DNA of 64,000 nucleotides from Cryptomeria japonica (lineage: Eukaryota; Streptophyta; Pinopsida; Cupressales; Cupressaceae), in the NCBI RefSeq assembly GCF_030272615.1, contig NC_081408.1, positions 204,189,113 through 204,253,112 on the forward strand, read 5' to 3'. The notes under the pieces are model-generated. The model saw only the letters and a list, made by a program, of their open reading frames with translations. It ran no database searches and was not told the origin of the DNA. Positions 12,070 through 23,959 of this stretch are shown piece after piece. The stretch's first letter is position 1, and each line of letters opens with the position of its first letter. Position numbers and translations under genes: made by a program.

Positions 12070-12336
12070 TTAGAAGGGTGTGGTGTAGGTACACAAAGGA
12101 TTGGAGTGGATAAGCATAGGGTCCCAATTAGCACCACAATCCAGCAAGAGTACGAAGCGTCTTTGGCTAAGAGCCAAGGACTTAGGGATATCCATTTTTT
12201 CAACTTAGGGGTATCCATTTTGTCAAATTCGCCTGGACACGATCCCCACCTCCTCCCTTAAGATTGTGGAGCCTTGCACTCAACAAGACTTGATTCTTGG
12301 TGGACTCATTTGTTGCCATTCAACCTAACTAGTAGA
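12070..12336 (-). mobile_element. Longer SINE-like copy (tRNA-like head)
   Basis: On the minus strand the element starts near 12,336 with TTTGGGCTCTTGGTCTACTAG, the same head as the 10,562-10,650 insert. A degenerate B-box-like GGGGATCGTGTCC follows about 90 bases later, and the body continues to about 12,070. The head pattern (GGTCTACTRGTNARGTTGAATGG) is shared by both copies, which defines a family. I see no clear target duplication or A tail for this copy, so its 3' boundary is approximate. Assigning it to SINEs rests on the A/B-box-like spacing and the first copy's tail and duplication. Confidence 0.55.
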
Positions 12337-12862
12337 CCAAGAGCCCAAATCATAATAGCCATTATATTCAAACTTTATGGATGTGAAATAGAATAAGACA
12401 AACATCTCAAGAAGTGAAGATTTATAAAATGACTCTTTTTGTATAATAGCTTAATACTATAATATTATAATCATACAATATCTTATTACAAAATAGAAAA
12501 CCTAATAAAATTAATATGCATGTACATGTACATGTGTGTATACTATAACTCGGTGAAGATTGGTGAAGATTTAGATTTTGAAAGGGGTGTTAACTATAAT
12601 ACAACTGTACAATCTTTTCCAAGTATTAATATATGATGTAAGTATGAATCCTTTTGATTATATTAATATATATTAAGATAATGTTGTTGATAAGTTTCTT
12701 TGCTGTCATGTATATATTTTTAAGGAATATTTTGGCTGTTGCGTGTCCCACTTTACTCCATTTATTACAGATAGGGAAAGGATATTGAATTTTAAAAAGA
12801 TTTTTTAGCTTCCTCGTAATTCATTCAATCTAGAAACTCATGATATTTTTACCTTTGTCATC

Positions 12863-12871
12863 TATATATAT
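12863..12871 (+). promoter_or_regulatory. Candidate TATA box of the host gene
   Basis: TATATATAT at 12,863-12,871 lies about 125 bases upstream of the proposed ATG (12,987). A start of transcription roughly 30 bases downstream would give a leader of about 90 bases. A second TATAAAAG at 12,963 is too near the ATG to serve it. Confidence 0.4.
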
Positions 12872-12986
12872 GTTCACACAACTCCATCTGTATTAGTTAT
12901 AGCATTGAACTGCAGTGCACTGCGAAACAGAGAAATTTATTTTCATTCCTACCATTGAAAGCTATAAAAGAGAGAGTAAAAGTTCA

Positions 12987-15610
12987 ATGGCTGACATCCC
13001 AAGGAAGATCTCTTGCAGAGTTTGCCTAAGCTTGGGAACATGTATACATCATCCCGCTGCACACACCAAACCAGTGATGATTCTATTCACTTTATTTTTC
13101 TTCAACGTTTCTGTATTTCTGTTTTACTCTATACATACCTTGAAATCATGTTGTAACTTAATATCTATTTCTTCGCAGATGGTTTGAACGGGTGTTATGA
13201 TTGATCTACTTTATATTCCACTAAAACATTTGATTATAGACATGTTTTTGGACTCTGCTTAAAAAAAACAAAGTAGGTGATGATATTTAAAGATCGGCTC
13301 AAAAAAAAATGAGGTCACGGAATCGTAAATCATTTTTTTCTGTTTACGTGAGACCCATCTATATCCAATGTTTCTAAAGCTTCTCTGTTATAATGACTTT
13401 GTTGTAAATCATGCAAATAGACTTGTGTGTTTTTTTATTGTGAAATTATATACTCTTTTATTTTATTTTTATAAAATGGTTTTGTATTTGTGTCTGGTTA
13501 TAATTGAAAATCATTAAAAATATTAATTTTTTATACTTTGTAATATTGAACTTTATATGATTTTGGATTTGACTGGATGAATCTTTTTTTATAACATTTC
13601 CCATCATATTTTATCATCTATTGTCAGGATGTGTAGAACAAGTCTCTATGATATGATCTATTATGAAGCTATATAAAATAAGTTTCAGATATTGTGATAT
13701 AAGGAGTATGATGTGAAATGTTTCTTGTTTTATACATTTGTAAAACAGATTTAATGAAAATCAACTCCAAAGAAGAGATAACAACATTGGATTGCTTAGA
13801 GCATTTTTTCTGTTTACATGAGACCCATCTTTATTCAGCGCTTCAAAAGTTTCCATGTCCTCTTTGTCGGTTATAATGTCTTTTGTCTGTTTAACAAAAT
13901 TGTAAATAGAAATTATGGCTTGGTGGAAGCAATATAAATAATATCATTACATTTTTGTTGTGAAATCTTTATTTAGAATGTTTTTGTTGCTATGTTAAAA
14001 ACATAGTTTTGTATTTGTATTTGTTTTCAAAATGAAAAATGCTAAAGATATTAAATTTCTATAATTTAAAATATCAGATCTGAAATATATTTCTGGATTT
14101 GACTCTCTGAATATTTTTTATTAATATTTCAGATCATATTTCATGATTCATCATCAAGATGTGTAGAGTAAGTCTCCATGATTGGTCATTGGGATGTATA
14201 AAGCAAGTCTGTTGTTCTATACATGGTAATGATAGATCATAAAATATAATTTCAAATGTTGATAGAAAAAAAAATTGTTTTATATATTTTGGTAATGAAT
14301 CATATAAAATGATAATGAAATCAAATAGAGAAATGGAAAAACTGAACATATTTTACATATTTTGATGATGTGGTTTATTCAGTTGGTGTATTCAGGCGTA
14401 GGGCACGTTGTGGGAAAGCAAAAGCATAAGGTGAATGGTGAAGTGCATCAAATGGGTATTATTCCTACAATACAATATCTATTACCCGTCTAGAATGCCC
14501 TTACTAAAATGACAAGAGGAAAGATCTAGTTCTTTGAAGGTTGGATAAAATATCTACGAATAAAGTTTCTCTGCTTTGCAGAATGACCAAAATATCTAAG
14601 AGAGAAGTTTGATTTCTCTTAAAATATCTTTAAGCGCCGTACAATTTTAAAAGTATTCTCAAATAATCACGTGGTAATCTGTAGCATTTACATAATGATT
14701 TCCTCGCTTTAACATATTCTCATTAAAATACAAGATTAGAGAAAGATCCTCTAGATATTTACCCAAAAGAGACAAAACATAGTGCAGTGCTAAGGAATAT
14801 TGAACTTCATCTTTACAGCTGTCAAAGACGTTTTGATAATGACAGTTATGGTGAAAAGATTGATTCCTTGTTTCTTTTTATATGTCTTTCTGAAACACCT
14901 AATGTTATTTTATAGGGAGTAGCAGAGAAGGGTACAAAAATCAGGGAACTCAAGGAGCAAAGCAGGACATAAGTGAGAAACGTGGGGAGGATTCTCCAGA
15001 GCAGTGCTTTCTTGGCTCTTCTGTATGCTATGGTGGACCAGATGAGTATCATGGCCGTGTCAAAGAAAGAAAAGAACCAATAAATAAGGTGAGCTCTCAC
15101 CTTTATTTTGTGGAAATATTGAAACTTTGAAATATATATCCTAATGCTCTCTTGTAACAAAAATAGGTTAATGCGTACTTAAAAGACATTATTTTCTGTC
15201 AAAGAAAGAAAGCAATGTTCTTGAGATTAATAAAAACTTAAGTTTATAAAAATTAACATAGATAACAATTCACAATGAATTAGACATAATTTTTTATGTC
15301 AAAAAACAAAATTTGATCAATTTAATTGTTTAAAAAATTATGTTGATAATTCTTAAAGATATAGAGAGAGATTTGTTGATAATTATCTCTCACAGAATAA
15401 AACTGGAGTAAAGAGGGTGGAAGAGACAGCAGACCCATCTAATCTTGAATATGCAACAAGGGGAGATTGGTGGAAAGGTAAGCTCCGTTGTAGCACAAAA
15501 ATGACAAAATGCTATTGATTATATATCATCTCTTAGTAATCGTTTCAAAGCAACGAATGTTATAAATGAATAGTTAGCATTTGGTTGTTATAGGTTCTCT
15601 CTACTACTAG
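12987..15610 (+). CDS. SIS-like plant protein gene (four exons; first exon tentative)
   Basis: Three exons with canonical splice sites join in frame: 14,916-15,088 (TATAG^GG ... AAG^GTGAGC), 15,396-15,477 (CACAG^AAT ... AAAG^GTAAGC) and 15,594-15,610 (TTATAG^GT ... TAG). They encode about 89 residues. SSVCYGGPDEYHG is followed by YATRGDWWKGSLYY at the extreme C-terminus, with the codon for the Gly of KGSLYY split across the last intron. This matches the plant-specific family of Arabidopsis SIS (salt-induced serine-rich), whose members carry an SSxYYGGQ block and end RGNWWQGSLYY. Their molecular role is not established. A first exon at 12,987-13,041 (MADIPRKISCRVCLSLGT, donor ACAT^GTATAC) gives the right phase and a total near 108 residues. 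However, the family's usual N-terminal FGSIFPPPSK block was not found, so that exon is uncertain. The exon frames are undamaged, unlike all the surrounding retroelement sequence. Confidence 0.72.
13331..14310 (+). repeat. Intron-internal direct duplication (two ~430-500 bp copies)
   Basis: The segment from about 13,331 to 13,760 recurs, diverged, at about 13,803-14,310 within the first proposed intron. Shared blocks in the same order include TTTTTTCTGTTTAC.TGAGACC, GGATTTGACT, ATCATATTT, GGATGTGTAGA.(C/T)AAGTCT and AATGAAAATC-like ends. This is a local tandem duplication, not part of any recognised element. Confidence 0.6.
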
Positions 15611-16959
15611 AAAGATTGTGGAACATCCTAATTCCATTTTTTTCCATAAAGTCCAGGTATGCCTTACAATATATCTTACATACTTTGATCTATGATGTTG
15701 AGTGGCTGAGTAATGTAATACCAAGATTCCTGCATTATTTTTTATGACAACAATTCTGTAGAGTACTGTTAAATTTGTCTGAATGAAACTTGTTCCATTG
15801 TTTCTCAGGTAATGTGTACAATGGTAAAGCTGGATTAAGTAATTGGATGGAATATGATATCTATACGTTTATCTTTAGAAGCATGTAAATGCGCATAAGG
15901 AATGATACTATTTACAGCGGAATCTCAGATAAAACCTTTTTCAAATCATCCACAATCCATTTCCTTTTAAGTTACATGGTATCTTAACTCTAACCCATAG
16001 AATGCTTCCTCTCTAATCAAGTATGGTAAATTTTTATTACTTTATTTGAGAAATGAAAATAACTGAATATAAGATATTTAAGAATTTATTAAAGTTGGAA
16101 GTCTTTTTTCAAAGATGGTTGTATTAAATGTAATTTTATATGTAAAAGTGGTGAATATTTATTATTTTATTTATAAAACAGAAATAATTGAATATGAGAT
16201 TTTAAAACATTTAATATAAAGTACAAAAGAAGTATCATATTATTTATCATGAATATAATATTTTTTTTATGAAACATTTTATATAATGAGTTCTAAAATT
16301 AAAAAAAAAATTTATTGAGAAAAAGTATACAAGTATTGAAAGAATATGACCAATAATTCATTTGTTAAAAATATTAATTTGTACTAATTTTAGGAAGAGT
16401 AAAGATAATATAATCAAAAGCATTACTATTGCAAAATGTATTGATCACAATTTGGATTTTCTATTTAATAGTAAATGTTTATAATATTTTAAACTAATGT
16501 AAAAGGTGTTAAAATATAGAAAAAAAAAGTCTTGTCACTCTTGACTTTTACAATACATGTGAATTGTTAAGAAAAATAATTCTTGTTAGATATTTTGTGG
16601 AAGGGATCCCCTCACAAAGCATGATCTATAACAAGGTTAAAATTGAATGGCTACCTTATAGTGTGTATGTTTACACTATGCTACATTCTCAATATATTTT
16701 ATATTTTATATTTCACATTATGAAGGTCAATGATGTTTATCTTACTACCAAGATTGAGTTTTGGTATATACTATATTTTTTATTTCACTTTATTAAAGTC
16801 AACCATTTTTATGTTACTCTAAAGAATGAGTTGTTGTATGCTTATAGTTGTTTTATTGATATCCATTCATGAACCAAATACTTTATAAATTTTCAGTGCA
16901 TGATCTTGAGGAATTTGTTTGCATTCAACTCTAGGGCTATTCCTCAACTTGTTGTCCTT
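15611..16959. other. Downstream region of the host gene; small tandem duplication
   Basis: No gene was recognised. It should contain the 3' UTR of the SIS-like gene just after 15,610, but no clear polyadenylation signal stands out. At about 16,700-16,845 a roughly 75-base unit (TTTCAC.TTAT.AA.GTCAA ... GA.TGAGTT) occurs twice in tandem with divergence. Confidence 0.4.
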
Positions 16960-17392
16960 TTCTTGAATAACTCCACTTACACAAACTGTTCCAACTAAGA
17001 CAATTATTTTGGACCAAAAGCCACAGAAAGAAGTTATATTTGGGCCAAGAAAATCTATTCCATGCCTGCTTCAACCAAAACAACTCTTACCCTCCATAAA
17101 TTTGACGGGCCGACTTCATGTAGGCAATAGCCATGGAATGTTTCCCAGAAGAATCACCACCCCATGCTATAGTATCTGGTCCCCCCAAGGAGTTACACTC
17201 CCAAGAAGCAAGAATATGAGCCAACTTTTGTTGAGAGTCCTTTGAGCCCCTAGATAACCACTCAAAAGGATCCTTCCATCTATAACAAATAGCCAACTCA
17301 AAAGTATGAATAGTCTTATAATGACCAATCATAGTCCAACTAGCAGTCGTAAATATGTCATAAAGGGGTTGTAAATGTGGGTACACTGACAA
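16960..17392 (-). pseudogene. LINE C-terminal fragment (zf-RVT region)
   Basis: The minus strand encodes LGGPDTIAWGGDSSGKHSMA and then FWLKQAWNRFSWPKYNFFLW followed by LLVQNNCLSWNSL. This order is the zinc-binding domain that follows the reverse transcriptase in plant L1-type ORF2 proteins. The open part is 17,087-17,392; the rest continues past stop codons toward 16,960. It lies after the RNase H part of the neighbouring fragment, which is the wrong order for a single element. It is therefore a second, separate LINE piece. Confidence 0.7.
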
Positions 17393-17665
17393 AATGGGGG
17401 GATTACTATTTTTTTTATGTTTTTGTTATAATTTTCATAATTATTATTTTTGGTTAATACAACATGGGTAAGATCTAGGAACTATCCATAACAAAATATA
17501 ATATTCCTATGATACCAAATAGTGTCAAAGCACAATAACCCAAGACATAGCGAGTGAAAAAATCACAAAGACCATAGCATATTAGACACAAAGGGAGAAA
17601 GCCAAACACAAATATAAAGCCATAGTGCACCCAAATCTAGACAACATTGTTTCCAATCTGTAACT
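17393..17665. other. Junction between two LINE fragments
   Basis: Non-coding sequence. It is probably the 3' UTR of the LINE fragment at 17,666-18,740, ending in AT-rich sequence near 17,400-17,460. No intact tail or target duplication found. Confidence 0.3.
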
Positions 17666-18740
17666 CTATAGAGGACTCTCTTTGAGGTCCCTGACAGGGG
17701 GATCATTGATGTCTTCCTGAAGCAACTTGATCAATGGGGACATGTAATCTTTCCTCCACTGCTTGAGTTGAATGCCATCTTCTCTGTCCAAGGTAACACC
17801 TAAATTGGCTAGCCAATAAATAACCCAATTACTAGACCTTTCTATTTGGGAAACCTTTTTTTCTCCAAGTATTTTATTGCACATCCTACGCTATGCATTA
17901 TAGCTTCTGATATTCATTTCTCAAAACTCCCACCCTCTAAAGAATTAATGATCAGATTTGACTCCTCTTCAATCCAGAGCTTCTTCCACTCCTTTTCTCT
18001 AGCAATCATGATCCCCCACAACATAGAATGAAGCTCTTCTTTTTTATTTGAGTCAAACCCAAAGTCGAGAGAAAAGACACCAACTATTATGGAATATACG
18101 TCCCTTGCCAACCCCACCAGGATTGCATTCGGCAACTCCATCAAAATTCAATTTTATCCATCCTAGATACTAGGAGGGAGACAACACATATTGCAAGAGC
18201 CTTTGTTGAGCACATTCTTAGGAAAACCAAGCCAATGAAACCGTGAAAAAACATCCTCCTATTACATCTCATTGTCATATACCTCCCTTCTACTACTCTT
18301 CTAAATTTTTCAACTTCTAAAACATTGCTTTCCACCTTATCTCAAATGATCTTCACTAAATTTCTCTTATTTTGAAAAAATCTCATATTTTGTTCAACCT
18401 AGATACTCCACACAATGATACCTAGTGAATCATTCAAAATATTATTTAGGCCAAGACTCTAAATCTTCAAGAACCAACATTTTAGGAGCCAAGGGATGCT
18501 ATTGGGTAAAGGTTGGGATATCTTCCATTTGTTTAGGAAGGTAGAGCAAAGCTAACTAGCGAAACATCAATGGAGGAAGACATGGTAATTGTCTTCTTCA
18601 TTCTCATGACACATTACATATTTGGAGGGCCTCACCTGACCAAGAAGCCTCAAACTATTCCAAGTGAGTACCCTTCTCCTACTAGCGATCCAAAGACAAG
18701 AATTCAACTTAGGAATATTGTATTTATCAAAAATTAAATT
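17666..18740 (-). pseudogene. LINE ORF2 C-terminus: zf-RVT plus RNase H-like domain
   Basis: On the minus strand, a zf-RVT-like block comes first (18,720 to 18,567: NSCLWIASRRRVLTWNSLRL, then YVMCHENEEDNYHVF). An RNase H-like block follows (18,144 to 17,914: FGFDSNKKEELHSMLWGIM, then KKLWIEEESNLIINSL), typical of the RVT_3 domain found at the end of many plant L1 polyproteins. A C-terminal stretch (17,884 to 17,666) follows. In the parent element these parts help bind template and remove RNA. Stops and frameshifts between the blocks show decay. No upstream RT is attached, so the copy is 5'-truncated, as is common for LINEs. Confidence 0.75.
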
Positions 18741-18815
18741 TTTTAGTTTAATTACTAAAAAAAATATTGAAATAATTTTAAGGTTTTTCTTTATAATTAC
18801 AAATATAAAATACAC

Positions 18816-20177
18816 TAAAAAATATACATTTTATTAGCTTACACATTTCAAAATTCAATAAATATGTCACTTTATAGTCATTCAATTTAAAAAGTTGAAT
18901 CAATGTTGGCCATTTCCTTTATATTAACCACACATTAAATAACAATTAAATGACACAAAACTTAAAAAATGTATATAAATTCGATAAGAAATAATGGAAT
19001 GAAATGCATATATATCTATATGAGATAGAAACAACTAATAAAATATAACTCCATGCATCCATGACCATATCCAACACCTCCAAATGATTAAGTTATGTGC
19101 CTCAAATTCTTAAAGATCACTAAAATTTCAATGTCATGCATTTTAATTAATTCAATCTATCTTATACTACAATAGCAAGCATCCTATATTACATGTAGTT
19201 TTAGTAACCTAGTTTATTCTCTTATCTTTAAGAAAAAAATATAATTGATTATCTTGACATGAATTACAAGAATCCATATACTCTCTCTAAATTAGCTCGA
19301 AATACACATTACAAACAAATATGAGAACATATTATATATTAATAATAATGTTCACTACTTAGGAGAAAGGTTAAATAAGAATACAGGCTAAGACAATTGC
19401 TAGAACTCCTTTATCTTGTTAATTTATCAACTAATTCTTTTATAATTATTAATATATATTAATATATGTACCTTGTGTGCTTTGCCTTAAAAAATAAATT
19501 AAAAAATTATCAACTAATTCAAATCATGCTTTGCCAACTACATGTATTCTTAAAGAACATATATCTTTTTAGAAAGGATCCATAAAATGGCCCATTGATT
19601 GGTTGATAATATATCAATTTGAATAGAACTAGAATTTCTATCTAAATACCATACCTTTTAATATAATTTCTACCTTTCAAAAGAGAACCCAATTTTATTT
19701 AGAATAATCACGAGATACAAAGTTAATTAGCTATCCTCTCAAATAAACACTATGAAATAACCCTTCATGCATATGTGATGCATAATATAGAAAGATAGAA
19801 TGAATCAACATATAAAAATAATAACTGTCTAGTATAAACGACATAAATATTAGGAAGAAATAGGAATAAAAAGAAGTAAAACTCTAGTCATGCATAACTT
19901 CCCATCCTAGAAAAAAAAAGTATTCATGCACAAGTATCATTATATCAACACTAATTTGCGCATAAATTTGAAAATGTTACAAGAACATTGAACAATGGTA
20001 GGTGAACAAATAAGTCATTAAGAATTCCAACTTTATGTAATTAGGAAGTGTAGTTTTGTAAATTGTAACTGTTTTATAATTTCACACTCCTTTTTGTGTC
20101 CTTTCTTCAGTGTTCTCTCTCCTATTTGATTTTAACCTTATTTTTTACCATGACACGTACAAATTACAATATGCTAA
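18816..20177. other. AT-rich spacer, nothing recognised
   Basis: Non-coding AT-rich sequence up to the start of the next LTR. No motif worth annotating. Confidence 0.5.
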
Positions 20178-20204
20178 TTGTAGACACCTAAAATTATCTT
20201 GTCT

Positions 20205-20382
20205 AATTAAATAAATATTTTATTTATTTAATTATTTTATTGTAAGTCTTCTATTAATTAAATAAATTTTAATTTATTTAATTAATTAATTAATCCTCTT
20301 CTAAGCCTTTCCCCATTTAAATAAATATTTTTATTTATTTAAATTGTCCTTTTCCTAAATGAAATAAATATTTTATTTATTT
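20205..20382 (+). repeat. Cluster of four near-perfect AT palindromes
   Basis: Four inverted repeats of 21-34 bases occur at 20,205-20,231, 20,252-20,285, 20,315-20,344 and 20,362-20,382. All are variants of AAATAAAT...ATTTATTT with short loops. They sit at the very 5' end of the LTR, about 40-60 bases apart. Confidence 0.75.
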
Positions 20383-20575
20383 AATTAATCCCACTTTCTT
20401 CTATTAATTAAATCATTAGCCTTTTCTACCCATGCCACTTGTCATTCATCTCTTAATTCTTCTCTTACCTACCCCCTTTATCATTTAATTATTTCCTATA
20501 CCTACCCTTTAATCCTAGCCAACCATTTATCCTCTTCACCTTTTAATCTTATCCCTCCATTTCCTACAATGTTCT

Positions 20576-20590
20576 CTATATAAGAGGATG
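20576..20590 (+). promoter_or_regulatory. Candidate LTR promoter TATA box
   Basis: CTATATAAGAGGATG lies about 400 bases into the LTR, before a C/T-rich stretch. This is the usual place of a Pol II TATA box in a plant LTR. Nothing else supports it. Confidence 0.4.
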
Positions 20591-22123
20591 CCCTCTTCCT
20601 TTTCAACCCAAATCAATCCAGCCAGCTAATCAATGCATCTAAACACTCATATGCAATAAAGCCTTCTTGTGATCAAGCTATCAACAACAATTCGTTATTT
20701 CTTGAGTTTGTGCACACATAAAATTTGAGAGAAAATATATCAAACAAGATCAATGGAGATAGGAGACAATGGAGATTGAAACCCTAATTGAAATGTGAAT
20801 GGTAATATTGCTCTATTTTGTTGATTTGCATGATCTTAGGTATCTCTATTGGTATTGGTGAATGTTTCATTGTAGGGTCTAGATTGTTTGTGGTTGAATC
20901 GTTATGGTTTTACAATAGTTTATCATCATCACTTTTCATTGTATACACTAATATTATGACCAAATCATATATCCATGTTTGGATACTTTTCGATGATCTT
21001 TTTATACTCCCTTTTTCAATGGACTAGGGCACTTAGCATCATATTACATCCAAAAGGGGGCAAAAATCAAATCTGTGTGTGAGTATTGTTCATGCAATTT
21101 GTAACCTAATCTTGATATTTTCACTTGACTATTAGAATTTGGCCTAAAGTATAAAATTTCTTATGAACTCTATATAAAGGAATCATTTCTCATTTATAGG
21201 GCATATTGTCCTATCCAATACTAGACAAGTTACATCATTCTTGTTGGGAAAACATTGTGTGTCTTAGCATTATAGACCAGAAAGCTATAACAACCTACAT
21301 GCAAGTATTTATTCATGATTGATCTTGTTATGTATTATCATGTTATGTTATTGTATCAAAATATGAAAACCTTATCTAAAAAGTATTGAATCAGCACAAT
21401 TATAAAGCCTAATGTAGTATCATTTTTAATTGAGCATTTCATTACTAGTTTAAGCTCTTGTCTACTAGGGTAAGATCCCTTTTCATAATCATTAGTACTG
21501 TGGAAGTGGAAATAGCAACACAAGGTTTGACTTAGGCAATCCCCTATACAACACAATATTGAACCTCCTTTATGTGTCTGGATTATATATCAGACAATCA
21601 AAGGTTGTAGAATGACATAGAGTAGACTATGGTGTACATTTTTGGAGTTTGAATAGGTGAAAGCCCCTTGTCTATGGTGCCTATCTCACTTGGCCAATAA
21701 TTTAAGGATAAGTTTGGAGGGAGATATCTACAAATAGTTTTGATCCAAAATTTGAAGCCTCGACTAATAAAGAAGTCTCCAGATCTAGGGTTCTTAGCTA
21801 ACTATATTGACATTTCTAGCTCTAGACTTCAATAACAAGTTCTTCCATGTACCTCATTTCTACATCTATGGTTTTTTGTTTTATTTTTGTTATGTTTATA
21901 TCTATTTATGTTCATTCTTGTCAATTTGGCATCATATTACCTATTTATTATATCTTTAGATCAAATATATCGAAATAAAAATTAAAAATAATCATAAATA
22001 ACATCCATATCTCCATTACGAATTAAGTTGAATCTTAGTGTATATTCTTGCCTATGAAATCATAATTATTTTGACCCTAGTTTATGTCTATAAACTAAGA
22101 TCTCACTTCAATCCATTTTATTT

Positions 22124-22133
22124 TGGTGAGCCC
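22124..22133 (+). other. Candidate primer-binding site, TGGTGAGCCC
   Basis: This is the plus-strand counterpart of the motif at 3,454-3,463, with the same 8-base distance from the proposed LTR end and one base difference. The priming tRNA is not identified. Confidence 0.4.
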
Positions 22134-22283
22134 TACATGTCTAATAATTGCATTTCTTTTAATTTTTTAGTTTGAGACCTTATTTTTGCATGAAATTTAT
22201 AAAATTAGCTATGTCATTCATTTATTAAATTTTCATTGGTTAATTAATCATACTATGACTATTATTTTGTATCAATTTAGTGA

Positions 22284-22500
22284 TGTAGCATTGTAAATTG
22301 TACACCTTTAATTAGAGTGTCCATTTCCATGCTCTATTAAAACTCATTTTAGTGTGCATCTCATTATGCTATGTATTGTAGGGATTTCATATGTATTTAA
22401 TTAATAATTAATTTAGAAAAGTGAGTCATTCCTTGATTTTAATGTCATCACACTCTCATTTGGGCCCTTAATTTTAGGTGTGTCTTTTTCTCTTTCAATT
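22284..22500 (+). repeat. LTR fragment homologous to the left Ty3-type LTR
   Basis: This segment begins TGTAGCATTG and matches the reverse complement of 4,760-4,966 through TACACCTTTA, AG.GTGTCCA, CATTATG, and GGGCCCTTAATTTTAGGTGTG. It starts only about 150 bases after the primer-site motif of the preceding LTR. It therefore marks a second element inserted in, or fused to, the first. Its 3' end was not located. Confidence 0.6.
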
Positions 22501-23950
22501 ATCCTAATGTATAATAAATCCTACACCATTTCAAATCTTAAGACACATTTTCTCCACCTAAACATTATATACTATTGCACAAACATGGTGTTGGCATTAG
22601 GATCCTTATCTTGCATCCCTAGAAGGTTTGCCTGAAATTTTATGATCAAGATGCCCCAGACATCTTGATCCAATGAATATCTCTTGGGATTTTGGGAGGA
22701 TAATAAGGGAGTTCTATCCTCTTCAAATCTATCTCTATGCAAAAAATGATAAATATAAGTCATCCATTCATAAAATTAAACCTAGAAATTCATATACAAT
22801 GCATTTCTTTTCCTCATTTTTTATATCTACCATTATGAATTGAAGGTGAAAATTGGAGATGTCCTTATAAAGTGAAGGTGTTGCTTTTAGGATGAATTTC
22901 AGATCTACAAATCATTTATCATCAAATCTCAACAATAGAAGATTAAAGAGATATTGGAGGATAATAGGGTATGACTTACTAGGGATTGACCTGTATATCT
23001 TCCTAAGGATTTGTATGATTTCATGTTGTTCTCATAATTCTACCATTAAGATTTAGATAAGATATTTTATTATTCATGTTATGTGATTTATGCATTAGTT
23101 CATGTGGCATTTAATCATATCATTTTAGTATTTATCTCTTTTACATTTTAGTAGAACTCTAGTATACATTGATGCATTATAGCTCATAGCATTATTATGC
23201 ACACTTAAGGTTCAAGAGTGTACACTTTATTTGAATTTTAATATTGGCTATTTGTGGAAGTTGGAATAACCAAAATAGGGGGATGACTAAGCTAAACCCA
23301 TATATGGCCACTTTCCTACTCTCTTTCTACTTTGTAGGTGCAACTATAGGTTTATAGCAAAGACAAGAAGAATAAGGGACATTTAATAGACAAAGAAGGA
23401 CCAGGGTTCCCAAGATGACCTTATCCCAAAAAGAATGTATTAGATTTCATTGGAGTAGGATACAACGTCTCAAAAAGCTATGGTTCTATTGTTTTGTAGA
23501 AGCCAGAAGACCAAGTTTCTCTAGGTGACCCAATCCAGTGGAATCAACTTCAAATTTAAATTATAGGTGCACCTATGTATTCTCTATTCAATTTTATATT
23601 TGTTGCAATTTTTTGACTGTCCATTAATTTTTTATAGTCTTTTCATCTTTTATTACATCATATTTAGATTATAGTTCAATATCATTTTAAATCCTTACAC
23701 TTTCCAAAGTAGCAAAGGAGTAGAAACCCTAAAGGTATAATTTGACTCTCTTTGACAAGAGTTAGCTAAATATAGTCCCATATTCCAATGTTTGTGTTAA
23801 AGTTGGTATTGTCTCTAATCTTATCTTGCTCCATTTTAATCCAAAATAGTTGTAGGAAATAGGTTCATGTGAATTAATTTTTTAATTTACAATATATTTA
23901 TTTCATGTATATGCTAGTGGTTTAACTTCCCTTACATCACATTTATCTTT
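22501..23950. other. Probable rest of LTR and leader, no gene recognised
   Basis: Long AT-rich non-coding sequence between the LTR-like start at 22,284 and the gag-like block near 23,960. I could not find the LTR end or primer site of this second element. Confidence 0.35.
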
Positions 23951-23959
23951 TTCTCAAAG

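Larger units (their letters stand above)
20178..22115 (+). repeat. Putative LTR (TGTAGACACC start) of a Ty3-type element
   Basis: The start TGTAGACACCTAAAATTAT is in the style of plant Ty3 LTRs, and an end CCA at 22,115 is followed by an 8-base spacer and TGGTGAGCCC. Inside are four AT palindromes (20,205-20,382) and a CTATATAAGAGGATGCCCTC promoter-like block near 20,576. A second LTR with the same start is not in the window, so this may be a solo LTR or a truncated element. The 3' boundary is inferred from the layout shared with the 3,454-3,472 region. Confidence 0.5.

Noticed and set aside
12064-12261. 65-codon frame in the second SINE-like copy
   Set aside because: It runs antisense through the SINE-like element and has no protein-like features.
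12915-13187. 90-codon frame read as a single-exon gene
   Set aside because: The first part overlaps the proposed first exon of the SIS-like gene; the rest is T-rich intron-like sequence after a splice-donor-like site.
16564-16872. 102-codon frame
   Set aside because: AT-rich, Tyr/Phe/Ile-heavy translation over a diverged tandem duplication; no domain, no splice context.
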